A DNA stretch of 64,000 bases from Glyphotaelius pellucidus (GCA_936435175.1 OW386557.1:21199423-21263422); one strand, 5' to 3'; shown: positions 43,264 to 54,558, counted from the first letter of the stretch. A program made the numbers and translations. The notes: generated from the letters alone by a model not told the origin.

Positions 43264-43575
43264 TCTATACTTATATTATATAAGCCACTAAACCGATTTA
43301 AAAAAATCTTTCACCAATAGAAAAATACATTATCAGCAAGTAACAAAAGCTGTTTAAAATGGTAAGTTCTGGCGTAACGAAATTTGTATAAAAGAAAATG
43401 TGTTTATTTCATATATTTTAGCAGCAGGAAGGAAAGGCAGGGGGAAGGTGAGGTTCGCGGAGAGATAAGACGAGGGAGCGGTAAGGTGGAAGGGAACGGG
43501 GAGGCACGGGAAAGGACATGCAGGGAGAATCACATTATTTTTTGAATGTCATTGCAACGCAAGCCGGGTAGCTGG
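43264..43575 (+). mobile_element. Degraded Helitron relative
   Basis: It matches, in order, the copy at 48.1 kb: cactaaaccgattt, ggtaagttctggcgtaacga, ggttcgcggagaga, gtggaagggaacgggga. The end is gtagctgg instead of ctag, so it is worn. Confidence 0.65.
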
Positions 43576-43589
43576 TATTTTACAATTGG

Positions 43590-43735
43590 CGTTCATTGAG
43601 GAAGAAGAAAATACTTTAAAATCTAAAACGACAGACAAAACCGAACAAGACATAGATAATAAAATGGTAACAATCGCAACTTTTTGAATAACTTTTTTCT
43701 AACCTTCAAAAGTTATTCCAATATTAAGGATTCTC
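43590..43735 (-). repeat. Truncated SINE-D/foldback fragment
   Basis: gaggaagaagaaaat, gaacaagacatagataa and atcgcaact match SINE-D, followed by a piece of the 42.8 kb foldback arm (ttcaaaagttattcc). Confidence 0.5.
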
Positions 43736-43737
43736 AG

Positions 43738-43935
43738 TATCTTTTTTGCTTTGTTTGGTGATAAGATCTGAATATCCAAATACTTCTCACCTTCTTTTTC
43801 CTCATTTCCTCCCTCTTCCCACCACCATTAATTAGCCTCACAACATATCCCGGTTGGGGATACCGCAGACTCACTGGCTCCAGATTGGCTGTGAGCAGTT
43901 GGGACACTTGTGCGATTTTCACACAAAATAATACT
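43738..43935 (+). mobile_element. SINE-A 3' half
   Basis: It matches the family from gtttggtgataagatctgaa to gggacacttgtgcgattttc. The head is missing. It is paired in inverted orientation with the next copy, 67 bp away. Confidence 0.75.
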
Positions 43936-44002
43936 TTCTACTTCATAAATTTTACAATAATTATAATATGCCGTGATTTTCATGAGTCTACACTGTTTTT
44001 AC

Positions 44003-44403
44003 GCGAATACCGCACAAGGGTCCCAATTGCTTTCAAACACGTGGAGCCAGTGAGGTGGCATCTCCAATTGGCGTTGGTTGGAAAGCTGTAAGTAGCGGGG
44101 AAGGAAAAGAAATTGGGAAAATGAAGGTGGGGAGTACCTGGTTATTCAAATCTGGTTACAAAACATGGCTAAATTCATTTCAAGCAACGTTTCAATTCTG
44201 AATGGTGGTTTTACACCAGGGCGTTACTGAGAGTAACATCTACTGTGGAGCGTGCCGCAAATATACCTAACATAATTTTAAATGATTTAATTGTGAAATA
44301 ACCCAAATCATCAAATAAAGTTTGCTTTAGCACGCCGGAATTTGAACCCGCGACCAACGGATTGCTAGTTGAGAACTTTACCCCTTGACCACGTAGGCCG
44401 TCA
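44003..44403 (-). mobile_element. SINE-A copy, full length
   Basis: From the 3' end (ataccgcacaagggtcccaa) to the tRNA head (gaccacgtaggccgtca). It is moderately diverged. Confidence 0.8.
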
Positions 44404-44559
44404 ACGTTAGTCTAGTTATGCTTATGTTTATATTGTAATTATGAAGGGCGCCGGAAGGGGGCGATTCATTGAATAGGTTGCCTTAACTTTGTCAGAAATT
44501 GAAAATTCTTTCCTTACCATTGAAAATTCATTAAAAATATTAACTTTACGATTTCGATT

Positions 44560-45860
44560 GGCGTAGGAAGCGAAAGAGAAGCGGAAGTAAGAGAGAGACG
44601 TCTTATTCACCCTGTGCGCTGCAGAGAGTGACGGCAATAAACCGCAGAGCGAGAACGAGATATACTGCGACGAGCGAACAAGAGGGACAGAGCTGTAGCG
44701 TGAACGATAGAGAGATAAGATCTATGGAGTAGTGTGACAGACTAGGATAAAGAGATAGCGTATTTAGGGGTAAATTGTATATCCCAGGAGTTTAACAATT
44801 TCCCGGGGTAAATAATATTTTATTCCTTTAAACAATTATTATCATCAGTATTCGGGTACACGCAAAACAATTTTAATTGCTAAGAAATAAAATCGTATTT
44901 ATTAGAATCTTACCAGAATTTATTTTTTTAAGGCTTCGTTTTTGTAGTGCATGAAAGAGAGGTGAGATAGCCTTTTGTATGTGAGTGAGCGAGACGTTGA
45001 TACGAGCTTGGCGCGAAAAAGCTCCCGTACGAAAGCTATGTAAAATATCAGTTCGCTTCGAGTCGTCACGTGCGGAGGTAGCGTCGCGTTGCCGCGCGTT
45101 TTTCTTTCGATAATCGTAAATTTGACGCGTGAAAAAGCCTCCTTGTTTGTATTTGGCCAGTGTTTATCTGCAATAGTGAGTACATCATTTTCCAACTGGG
45201 AATAAACTAAAATTGTGCAAACATTTGAACAACCCCGATTTCTCATTGCGATTTTATTCGTACGAATTTTCCGGAAAAGCTTTCCGCGTTTATACACGCA
45301 AAGCTTTGTGAATGGATTATTAGAGGATACATGGATGTTTCTGTTATCAAAACAGATCATTTCATTCTAAACGCTTTATTAAATATTTTTCCGCGAATTG
45401 CCGCCAAAGTGAAAACTGTGCCCCATAACTAAACTCACATCAATTATTAGTGTTTCAATCGGAGTTAAAATAGACATTGATAAGTTTTGTTAGTGACATG
45501 TATATGTTTTAATATTATATACACGAACAAAGTGATGTATTGTTTACGGTGACAGTTAGAAAGCTCCGTGACTATACGTAGGTATTATATTCGCGTAATA
45601 ATTTATTCAATAGGCCTAAGAACACATAGGGAGATGGGAATTTGAAACAATGTTAGGTGAAACAGTTGACGGGTGATATTATAGTTGTGAAGTTCACGTC
45701 TAATTCGTGATAAGGTTGACAACAGATTTGTGATCTCCGAAGTTGTGACTTGTGACAAGTGATCTTAAGGGTGACATAATTATTATTACACTGTGAATGT
45801 GGCATTGTTGTGACTCCAGGGACTAAGGGATCTGGGAGACAATTGACTTCGTACTTGGTG
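44560..45860 (+). promoter_or_regulatory. Candidate promoter and non-coding first exon of a host gene
   Basis: This repeat-free block is GC- and CpG-richer than its surroundings. It is rich in GAGA-type motifs at 44570-44720 (agagagaga; gagcgagaacgaga), which recruit GAGA factor in insects. Sequence from about 45400 reads like an insect 5' UTR and ends at a consensus splice donor, GTG|GTAAGT, with the GT at 45861-45862. A 146-codon minus frame (44920-45360) has no recognisable domain. The inference is a first exon of a gene whose other exons lie outside the window. Transcript data would decide. Confidence 0.35.
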
Positions 45861-46257
45861 GTAAGTGATTGCTTCTAATAACAATATTTAAAATTAACTT
45901 ACTTCAAAAACGATGAATCATTTTTTTGATTGGCGAACTATGAATACACGGTGAACGTTGAATTAAGATAAAAACACACGCATTTCAGTTTCGAAAAATG
46001 GAAAATAATGCAACTTTATTATTTTTTCGTTAAAATTAATAAAAAGTTTGTTCACCTGCGGCCATTGTTATTGATATAAAAAATTTAAAGTCAGTTTTTT
46101 CTTCTTCTCTTATTTAATTTAAAATATTAATCTATGATCTTAAAAAAGGTTCTTAAGTTCTTAGTTTGGGTTTTTAAAAAATAAATAAATAAAAAATACA
46201 TTTTCAATATTCGCAAATACAATTAAAAATTAAATCATATCACTTTGTTTGCATTTT
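45861..46257. other. No recognised feature (intron of the candidate gene?)
   Basis: AT-rich. No repeat was matched. Confidence 0.3.
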
Positions 46258-46390
46258 ATTTAATAAAAATTATCAACATGTTTCGAATCCAATGGTTCCT
46301 TCGTCAGGATAAAATTAAAACAAAAATTCAATTTTTATTTTATTCAGATATAGATATACCATTGGTTTCGAAACATGTTGACAATTTCCA
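46258..46390 (-). mobile_element. Small Penelope-type foldback with hammerhead-like core
   Basis: The arms atcaacatgtttcgaa.ccaa and ttggtttcgaaacatgttga are inverted. On the minus strand the left arm carries CTGACGAA (46307-46300), a short stem, and GAAAC (46284-46280). The right arm lacks the first box, the same asymmetry as in the 51.3 and 61.9 kb elements. Confidence 0.5.
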
Positions 46391-46799
46391 TAAAAGTGGT
46401 ATAAAAGAACTGATTTTTTTCATTTGAAAAAACTATTTTATTATTATTATGTTAAAACATGTAAAAATGTCAAAGAATCCGTTTTTTTAATGAACTAAGG
46501 AAATATAAGATAAAACCACGCGCAATAATAATGTTTCCTTTGATTTTAAGGGTTGTTTTTTTATCATTTAATTCAGGCTTAAAGACATGGTCGTACTTCA
46601 TAGTATCGTCAAGTAATGGAAAAAAAATTGCAGCGCCCTTGAGGTGATTTTGGTAAATATTTACAGAATATGGACACGCTTAATACGCATTTTTTTTCAA
46701 AAACACTTAGCATCCGTTAGATAATAATTTCAGTTGCCTAAAACGGGATCCAAATACTCTCCAGATACTATCGCTGTATCAGAATTAAGCCTTTATAAT
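46391..46799. other. No recognised feature
   Basis: AT-rich spacer. Confidence 0.35.
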
Positions 46800-46960
46800 C
46801 GGCCGATCAGTGGCTGAGTTGGCAAAGAGTTTGGGTCTTTCCCAGACGTCCTCCATCACGACTGAATCAACATTTTCCGCTTTCAGTGGTGGCAGTAGGG
46901 GATTTTCAAATATTGTCTCGAATGAAAAGTTTTGAGCAAATGTCAAAATATATATCAGTG
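46800..46960 (+). mobile_element. SINE-F copy
   Basis: The head gatcagtggctgagttggca is followed by cgactgaatcaacattttcc and ggtggcagtagggg, matching the copy at 2.7 kb. The B box is degraded. Confidence 0.65.
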
Positions 46961-46983
46961 CAAGTATTTATTATATTTTTTTA

Positions 46984-47299
46984 TGTTGCTCCCAACCGTC
47001 TGAAGATAGTGAAACAAAGGGGTGTGTAGTGACTCTGAAGATAGCAGGGAGGGGAAAGAAACATGGCTAATGACATTTCTAGCATCATTTTCAATTCTGA
47101 ATACCGATCTTTCACCAGGGTGATACTGAATGTATCTTCCACCCTGAAACGTGCCGCAAATATGCTACATATTATTTTCAATAAATAAAATAGCAACATA
47201 AAACACATTAATCTAATAAAATTCATTTGCGTTCGTTGGGGTTTGAACTCGTATTCTCCGGATTATTAGTCGGGAGCTCCTCGATCACGGAAGCCATCG
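46984..47299 (-). mobile_element. SINE-A copy with internal deletion
   Basis: It matches from gctcccaaccgtctg to the worn tRNA head (gatcacggaagccatcga). About 90 bp of the body is deleted. Confidence 0.7.
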
Positions 47300-48078
47300 A
47301 ATCTAGCTTGAAGTGAAGTTTTACACAAATAGCGCTATAAAAATAATAATCATAATTATTTTTTTGAAACAGATGCTAGCATCGCATGGACTCTAGAAAT
47401 CGGATGTGCTTTGAATTAAATTCGCATTTTTTGAAAATTGGAACTGATTGTGCAAAAACATTGAACGGCATTAAAAAAAGTAGGTAGTATAATTATTTTT
47501 TTTTTTCAAAATTAGAATTATAATATATCATGACTAGTCGCTAGTTGCGCTATTGAATACATATTTGTAGTACAACGGCATTCAATCATATTCTCGTTTT
47601 GAGTATCTTGTAGAACATTACAGCTATTTGAAAGTCGCGATTTTCCACAGTTTCGCTGCTCTACACTACCATAGCTGATATTTGTAATACTTACACCCCT
47701 TCCACAAATTTGGTGATCCCGCTAGAAAAACAGGAGATTTAACCACACTAAAAATAACTATAATTACAAAACGTTTTTTACTCTTCTACAATGTAGGTAA
47801 AAACCTTATATGAGATATTGAGAGTGGTTTCACAGAGCTAGGTCTAGTGGACCTACTTTAGCGGGCCGTTCATATTGCTATTTCATTCACACGCATAAGC
47901 GGTTCTCAATTTTGTTCGAATAGTAATAAATATGACGTGTCTTGTATTTTATATTGTCATTGGTTAAAACCCATTTAGTTTACCACAATTACCAAAAAAA
48001 ATATTTTTTAAAAACTCAAACCTAGAAACTAAAAACCTATTTCATTGTAGGTTTATAGTCTTATGAAATTATTAAATA
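47300..48078. other. No recognised feature
   Basis: AT-rich stretch without a matched repeat. Confidence 0.35.
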
Positions 48079-48470
48079 CTAGCTTTTACCCGCGGCTTCG
48101 CTCGCATGGTATTTGGGGGAAATTACTGTAGCAATTAGCAATACATTTAGCAATAATTAGTAATGTCCTTTCCCATGCGTCCCCGTTCCCTTCCACTTTC
48201 CCCGTCTTCCTCATCCCTCGTCTCTTCCCTCTCCGCGAACCCCATCTTCCCTCTGCCAGCATCCCTGCCGCTAAAATAAATAAAATATACATATTTTCAT
48301 TAATACAAATTTCATAACGTCATAACTTACATTTATAAACAACATATATTATTTGTTGATAACGTAGCTTTCTATTGGTAAAAGAATTTTTAAAATCGGT
48401 TTAGTGGTTTAGGCGAGAAAGCGTAACAAACAAACACATTCGGTTTCGCATTTATAATATTAGTAAGTAT
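48079..48470 (-). mobile_element. Non-autonomous Helitron, minus strand
   Basis: On the minus strand it starts with actaatattataaatgcgaa and ends gcgaagccgcgggtaaaag then CTAG|T. It is 392 bp and related to the 6.7 and 8.1 kb copies at both ends but with a different middle, shared with 43.3 kb. Confidence 0.82.
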
Positions 48471-48711
48471 AACAAACAAGTTAATTATTAATTTTTATTT
48501 GAACGAAAGGCTTTTTAGAAGCATAAATTCATATAAATTTTTTATTTTTATTTATTTACTTTTTTCTATTCTCGAATGTACTTTACAGATTATTAAAGTG
48601 GTTTACATAGATAATAAGTTTCAGTAATATAAAAATGTTTATAATCAGTAACTGTACGTAAATATGGTAGAACCACTAGAAGAACCTGTGCTGAGGTGTT
48701 CGCATGTTTAA

Positions 48712-48914
48712 GGTTGGGGTTAAAGTTTCAAAAAAATTTTACAATTCAAATATTTTAAGTTAATTTTCACGTTCTGTGAAAGTTCTATTTAAATTGCGTG
48801 ATAACATAAATTTTATGAAGCAACTGACCTACAATGATATAATAATAGAACGTGAATAGAACTTAAATTTTAAACATTTTATCAATTGTTAAAATTTTTT
48901 GAGACAACTCGTCC
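48712..48914. mobile_element. Harbinger-type MITE, degraded copy
   Basis: The inverted ends resemble the 9.2 kb copy (ttaattttcacgttctgtg; gaacgtgaatagaactta). TAA flanks both sides (48709-48711, 48915-48917). Confidence 0.65.
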
Positions 48915-48959
48915 TAAATGTTTTAACTTTAACTAAGACAGTTGTTTTTTATTGTAATT

Positions 48960-49040
48960 CAATTCAATTCAAACAAACAATGAGATGCATATATTCAAAC
49001 AAACAATGAGGAGAATTCAAACAAACAATGAGATGCATAT
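48960..49040 (+). repeat. Short direct repeats at a LINE 5' junction
   Basis: caaacaaacaatgag occurs three times, twice followed by atgcatatatt. Such duplication is typical of a 5'-truncated LINE junction. Confidence 0.6.
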
Positions 49041-49504
49041 ATTTTGCACTATTCCAATCAATAGCCACATACGGTATCGTGGGATGGGGAGGCTGTGCAG
49101 CTTCAATTATATATCCCTTGATCTTAATTCAAAAGCTGCTACTAAGGATTATATTAAAATGTCACCCATCTCACCCATCAGAGCCACTTTTTAAAAAATT
49201 CGCAATCCTAGACATTAGACAATTATACGTTAAGACAATTCTCATACACATAAGGAAAAATGATTTAACACTCAAAACTCAACAAAATATTTACACCCGC
49301 TATTCATCACACCAAAAATGCAAAATTCCTCCAACAAAAACAGCTTTCGCCCAACGACAGTTCTCTTACATCGCGCCTAAAATGTTCAACTTACTGAGTA
49401 TTGATATTAAGACATCGAAAACTGATGATCTTTATGCCATTAATATACAGAACTGGTTATTTACTCAGGGAAGGAAATATTATAAAGAATGCCTTACATC
49501 TTAA
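49028..49504 (+). pseudogene. Non-LTR RT C-terminus, diverged relative of the intact LINE
   Basis: The frame of 158 residues (YGIVGWGGCAASI, then LLLRIILKCHPSHPSEPLFK, AILDIRQLYVKTIL and PTKTAFAQRQFSY) aligns with the C-terminus of the intact LINE ORF2 (LGWGGCAKT; LLRVILKK; VLDVRQLYMRKLIL; TKTSLAQRHFSF). It therefore belongs to a sister family in the same clade. The catalytic core is missing through 5' truncation. The 3' UTR continues to an A-rich tail near 50035-50068 and holds the stem-loop at 49931-49972. The open frame indicates limited decay. Confidence 0.82.
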
Positions 49505-49930
49505 AAACTGTTCTTATTTTTTCATATTTCTCGAGTAAAAAATCTTATCTCTAAATTAATTTTCAACCAAAACTTTATATTACGCTGATGCTTTTTTTTT
49601 CATATTTTTTGACATTGTTCGTCCATTTCATATGCTGCCTAGGAATACTTGCTTTTGTTTTTTGGGGTCTAAGACTATCATTGTTCATCTGTATAGATGA
49701 TTTATTATTATTTTTTATTTCTATTATTATTTGCTACTTTTATTCTTATTTGTTATTTTATTTTATTCTTATTTATACAAGATTCACCTAGTTTAACTCC
49801 TTTCCTGTATGTGATCATGTACATAATACTAGTATGAATATTTTCCTTAATATGTATGCTATATGCTTGTACTTTCATCTACATATATATGGATGATTAT
49901 TAATATTATATACTTAATATCTTATGAATC

Positions 49931-49972
49931 TTGACTACCATAATACGGGCATTTGCCTAGCTTGGTAGTCGA
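49931..49972 (+). other. 3'-UTR stem-loop, homologous to 23256-23299
   Basis: TTGACTACCA pairs with TGGTAGTCGA (one G-T pair) around a 22-nt loop with acgggc and gcctag. The loop core and length match the intact LINE, while the stem bases differ but still pair. Confidence 0.7.
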
Positions 49973-50068
49973 AATACCATATAAAACAATCCTGTAATAA
50001 ACAAAATGAATAAAGAAATTTAAAAAAAAAAAATTAAGGTGAATAAAAGTTTAATTAAAAAAAAAAAA

Positions 50069-51251
50069 CCTTTGTGTATTGGTGTGGTAGCCATAAGAAA
50101 AATTTATCCACAATTTATTTTACATTGGTATTAAATATATTTATTTAAACACATTAAAGATCTTCAATCGATGGATCCAAGAGATATTTCTTGGTTGAAT
50201 TTTTTTCTCATATGGTGCTGTGAAAATAATATTATTGATTTCGCATTCAAAAAGTAACTACTTGGGTATGTAGATGTTGCTCGCTCACAAGAATGATTCT
50301 GACCACCGTAATACAGAGTGCAAATAATATTATTTATTCAAATTTGTTTAAATCCAAGACCTTTGCGAACAGAACCAAGGAGTTTTCCACTCTATGGAGG
50401 TTGTGAAATGGATTTAGCTCCTGTAAATTCATCTGAAATTCTAGTATTTCTTATTCAGCGTTATTGCCCAATCCGGTTTAGATTCTAGTCTGGTGGGTGA
50501 TGCTTTATAAATATATCGACGAACAATCTTAACGAAGTGTTTTTATTCTGTTTGATAAACGTTTGGGTGGAAGTAAAAGGTGAAAAGAGTCGTGTTTAAC
50601 TGAGGGTAAAAGTCTGCAGGAGAAGGAATCAATTTGAGATAAAAAAAATTAATATAAAAAGAAGACTGTCAAAATTTCTCATAATGGATAAATGTCCATC
50701 AAGACAAAACGATTGTGGCTGGAAAAAAATGGAAAAAATCGGGTTAAATTTAAAAGGTCTGTGTTTCATGGGACTCACCCCCATTTACAAGCACATAACG
50801 TAAGAAAATGCTGAAAGGTAATATCTTTATGGTACTTTTATAAATCGAGGTTTGCTTTATCAAATTTTCAAAGGTTTTCAAATTTGACCAAAAAAGGTTT
50901 TTCATCATAAAATGTTTTAAAGTTGAGTAAACATCGTTCAAATTAACGAATTGAAGTTGAAAAAATGTAACCAAAATTGTGGCGGAACCGCTGTGTATTG
51001 TAATTTTTAAATCAGCTAGTATCCAATGTTTTCAGCTGGAACGCAAAACACAAACAAAAAATACTGTGAATTTTTCAGAAAAAAACGTGAAGATCGTCAT
51101 TTTAATCCCGTGACGTCAGGGCTGGAAAAAATAACGAACCCGAATGCGCATGAATTTTTTATTAATGATGATTTTACCAAAGTTTTATGTTGGTAGTTAA
51201 ATTTCAGGCAAACATAATATCGCACCATGACTACTTTTGGTGTATTAAGTA
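50069..51251. other. No recognised feature
   Basis: AT-rich. A 74-codon minus frame at 50750-50974 has no motif. Confidence 0.35.
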
Positions 51252-51264
51252 AAAAAGATATATA

Positions 51265-51489
51265 TTTTTGTTATTATTTTTGGGGTGTTACGCCGTGTTT
51301 CGCTACCTCCTTCTTTAGCCAACGTTTCGGACAGCGTTACAGTGTCCATCATCAGGGCAGATGAGCTCATCTGCTCGAACGTAACGCTGTCCGAAACGTT
51401 GGCTAAAGAAGGAGGTAGCGAAACACGGCGTAACACCTCAAAAATAATAACAAAAATACTTTTTGGCCGTGAAAACCTAAAAACATACC
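51265..51489 (-). mobile_element. Inverted-arm Penelope-type element, 13-bp target duplication
   Basis: Arms of about 70 bp are nearly perfect inverted copies (gttacgccgtgtttcgctac; tttagccaacgtttcggaca). The spacer holds the palindrome gcagatgagctcatctgc (51357-51374). The flanks share AAAAAGATATATA (51252-51264, 51490-51502). On the minus strand the left arm contains CTGATGAT (51355-51348), a GGACA/TGTCC stem and GAAAC (51328-51324). It is non-coding. Penelope assignment is by architecture. Confidence 0.75.
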
Positions 51490-51984
51490 AAAAAGATATA
51501 TAGTTTTTTAAATTAATTTTAGTTAATGATGTAGAATTTTTCCTTTTATTTAATGCTTTAACAAAGTAAATCAAATAATCGTGATGTAATAAAAATTATG
51601 AAAGTTGGAAAATTTAAACAATGGAGTGTAAATTTAAAGTATGTAAAAATACTCTAATGCAAGGTTTATTTCTCTCGCGCTTGGTCTAAATTTGAGTAAT
51701 TTTTAACAAATTTAGCCTAAAACATAATTTACCTAAGTGTCAACGGTGATGGGAACGACAAATCTAACATATTCAAATTCTAACTTATTTTTTAAATAAA
51801 TAAGTATTTTAAATTTCGATATTATACGTTTTTTAATAATGACCAAAAAAATTTACGAATTTTTTTTTTTAAAGTAAATAATAAACTTTAGGCCTCTTGA
51901 GGGAGACCTAAATATTTTTAAATAAATCAATTTTTGTGATATGTGAGTCCATTGAGACAACTATTTATCGTCTTGGATTTTGAA

Positions 51985-52530
51985 TTTCAAAAAAAATCCG
52001 AGTGTGCAAATCACATACCATAAAAGCGAAACCTTCAGAAAACTAAAGAAGACAAGTGTAGCGAGACTACGAACCACTTTTTTAAATCAATGTGATGTAT
52101 GATTTTTTTTCACATTTTTGGCGTCGAGTTCCAATGCACCTTTTCCTAAACATTTGTTAATCTTGTTAGTATTTGTGTTTTCTTCTTCGGAGTCGCTAGA
52201 TGTCGCTTTTTTGTGTTTTCTTTTGCCTGTTCACTTTGGAGTGGTGTGAAGATTGGATATTGATTTCACAAAAAAAATATTTTTTTTTTTGGGATTTCGT
52301 GGGATTCGATTCTTGGTCGTATAAGTATCTGCAAAGGTTCGTCAGGTGCTTTGCCAGGCATTATATTGGAACCGAGTACCGTAAATACAATTAATATTTT
52401 ATTGCTTTATCATTCTCTCGCAGGTTAAATTCTATAGATGTGTGTGTTTGTCTCTTTTTAGTGTCACTCGTTTTCGTTTCAAATCACAACGGTGCTAAAG
52501 AAGTTTTCACTTAAAAAAAATCGATCCACC
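51985..52530 (-). repeat. Family G copy, inverted and interrupted
   Basis: Minus-oriented unit pieces at 51985-52090 (gcgaaaccttcagaaaacta) and 52420-52530 (caaatcacaacggtgctaaa) flank a segment shared with 30.0-30.2 kb (gtcgctagatgtcgcttttt). It has the same organisation as the 30 kb locus. Confidence 0.6.
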
Positions 52531-53011
52531 TATCAGGTATCTACTTTTCTGTTGCATGTAAAATAAATTATGATGGTATCACTAATATATTGTTCGTAAT
52601 ACATCGTTTCAATTCCGCCTAGAAAACTGTTTTACCGACCCAGTGAGAAAATGTTTTCTCTCGTCTTCGCTTGGAAAAGTGTTAAAATTATTTCAATCAT
52701 TAGTAACATCAGGCATTAAAATCAATTAAAAAGTCGATCAGCATCATCAAAACCATCATAAAATGCTGGCATTATAAAGCTGATTACTGATTACTCTTAC
52801 AGGTGGTGTTTGCAAATATCCGCAATACATTTTAAGAGCATTGTTGAAGTGAATTTTTCTTCACACGTTCTGAATATTCATCTATTCATATATGTATAAG
52901 CTAAATATCTCGTATTTTATCCGATAGAATCTTACATATCGAACAGTTAATGCAGGTATTTTAGATAATTGATTTATTTGTTTATTTACACCGTAGAATA
53001 AAGAAGGAGCA
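52531..53011. other. No recognised feature
   Basis: AT-rich spacer. Confidence 0.35.
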
Positions 53012-53387
53012 GACATGTTTTTCGAATTCAATTTTTCGAAATCAATTGTTCAAAATCAATTTTTCGAATTTCAGTTTTTCGAAAGGCTAATTTTTCGAAC
53101 AGCAATTGGCCGAAAGACATATTTTTCGAATTTGTTTATCAACTTTTAAAATATATATTTCACTTGTTTATGACTAACAAGATACTGTCAGACGTACCAG
53201 TTATAGATTAGGTTAGGTTAGGTTAGGTTAGGGTAGGGTAGACTAGGTAAGGTTAGGTTAGGTTGTACGTACTGTATACATACTTATATCATTTCGAAAA
53301 ATTAGTGTTTCGGTCAATTGATGTTCGAAAAATCTGTTTTCGAAAAAATTGAAGTTCTAAAAATTGTATTTCGAACAATTGAATGAA
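53012..53387. mobile_element. Foldback built of TTCGAA motifs with TTAGG repeats at its centre
   Basis: The left part (53020-53140) and right part (53290-53385) are inverted relatives: tttttcgaacagcaattggc against the reverse complement of gtcaattgatgttcgaaaaa. Each side carries many tttttcgaa motifs. The centre, 53208-53265, is (TTAGG)n and variants, the insect telomere repeat. Confidence 0.6.
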
Positions 53388-53672
53388 ATGGGCTGTCCGT
53401 TTGATAGATTCTCCTAACTTAACTAACGGATAGCAATTTTTAGAGCACAGGTGAGAATGCTGTCCTTGTTCTACAGGTATTACAGTGGAAGATGCTCCGA
53501 GGAACTGGCGTCATTGATCCCCTCGGCACCACGGTCTTGAAGAGACCCATGTTCTCTCCTTCCTCTCCTCAAAAACACCCTCCACACAGCATCTTCAAAG
53601 ATGACATAGACCCTGAGGGAAATTATTTTCCTCAGGGCCTCTTGTGTGGAGTTAATGTAACAAAAAAATAAT
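53388..53672 (+). pseudogene. LINE-A 3' end
   Basis: It begins with gggctgtccgtttgatagat, in the RT tail region, and matches the 28 kb copy through cgtcattgatcccctcggca to the conserved structured tail (53580-53651) and ttaatgtaacaaaaaaa. The coding frame is lost. Confidence 0.75.
53580..53651 (+). other. Predicted three-way-junction 3' tail of LINE-A
   Basis: The outer stem CTCCACACA/TGTGTGGAG (53580-53588 with 53643-53651) encloses two hairpins, CATCT/AGATG (53590-53603) and CCCTGAGG/CCTCAGGG (53611-53637). The same pairs are recognisable in SINE-B tails, for example at 31.4 and 63.4 kb. Confidence 0.65.
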
Positions 53673-54558
53673 TAAAAATAGAGTTTTTGCAAATCAAGAA
53701 TTATATGCTGACAAAATGTAATTGTCTTCTTAAAATTAACTAAAAATAAAGTGTTTGGAGTTTCAATGGCTAGGAAACGGGTTAAGTAATGGATGACCAC
53801 AAAATTATAGCTACATTCAAAGTATAGTTTTAAAATAATTTTTATCACGCTAGAAAATTTAATAAATAAGTTTAAGTGTTAGCAAAGAATCATTAAAAAC
53901 ATTCTTGATAGTGGATACGTATTGTATTCGCGCAAGTGTTTGGTAAGTTATTTGCTGCATTGGTATTGTTGGCTTCTTTACAAGGGAGCATAGAAACCTG
54001 CCTTGGAAAATTTTAAATAATCACCATAATATTAAATACAGATACGCACGGGTTGCAATATTCTTACTGGCCCCAAAAAATTGGGAGCAGATGTTCACAT
54101 ACAAATTTAGAAACATGTCAATATACCAGTTTTTTAACACTTTCTGTTTTCAATTGCTCAACTTGTGACACCCCTGACGTAACCCAAATCTAAAATGCTT
54201 TAACGTCCCTTCCCCATGGCAAGATTACCTGTTCTGGAGGCAATCGGGTAATAATTCATTTATAAAGTCGGAAAACTTCTGTTGGTAACATACACATTGC
54301 TTGGAACATTGGAATTCCTAATGATAATAACTAATTGGTGAATATTTAAGACTTGGTTCAGACTATTCGGGATTGTTGGAAAATATTATGTTTGGTTAGG
54401 TTAGGTTATATTTATACCGACTGAATATGTTATTGATTTATGAATTAATCAGTGATTGTCTGCTCTAATATTCAATCCCTTATGTATGTACGTTAAAAAT
54501 TAACCATGTTTTTCATTTCAATTAATTCATTTTGTTTTAATTGCACACTTTTTATTAC
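53673..54558. other. No recognised feature
   Basis: AT-rich, with one ggttaggttaggtta scrap near 54395. Confidence 0.35.

Noticed and set aside
44920..45360. 146-codon minus-strand ORF
   Set aside because: No recognisable domain, and it overlaps the candidate promoter island. Length can be explained by higher GC content.
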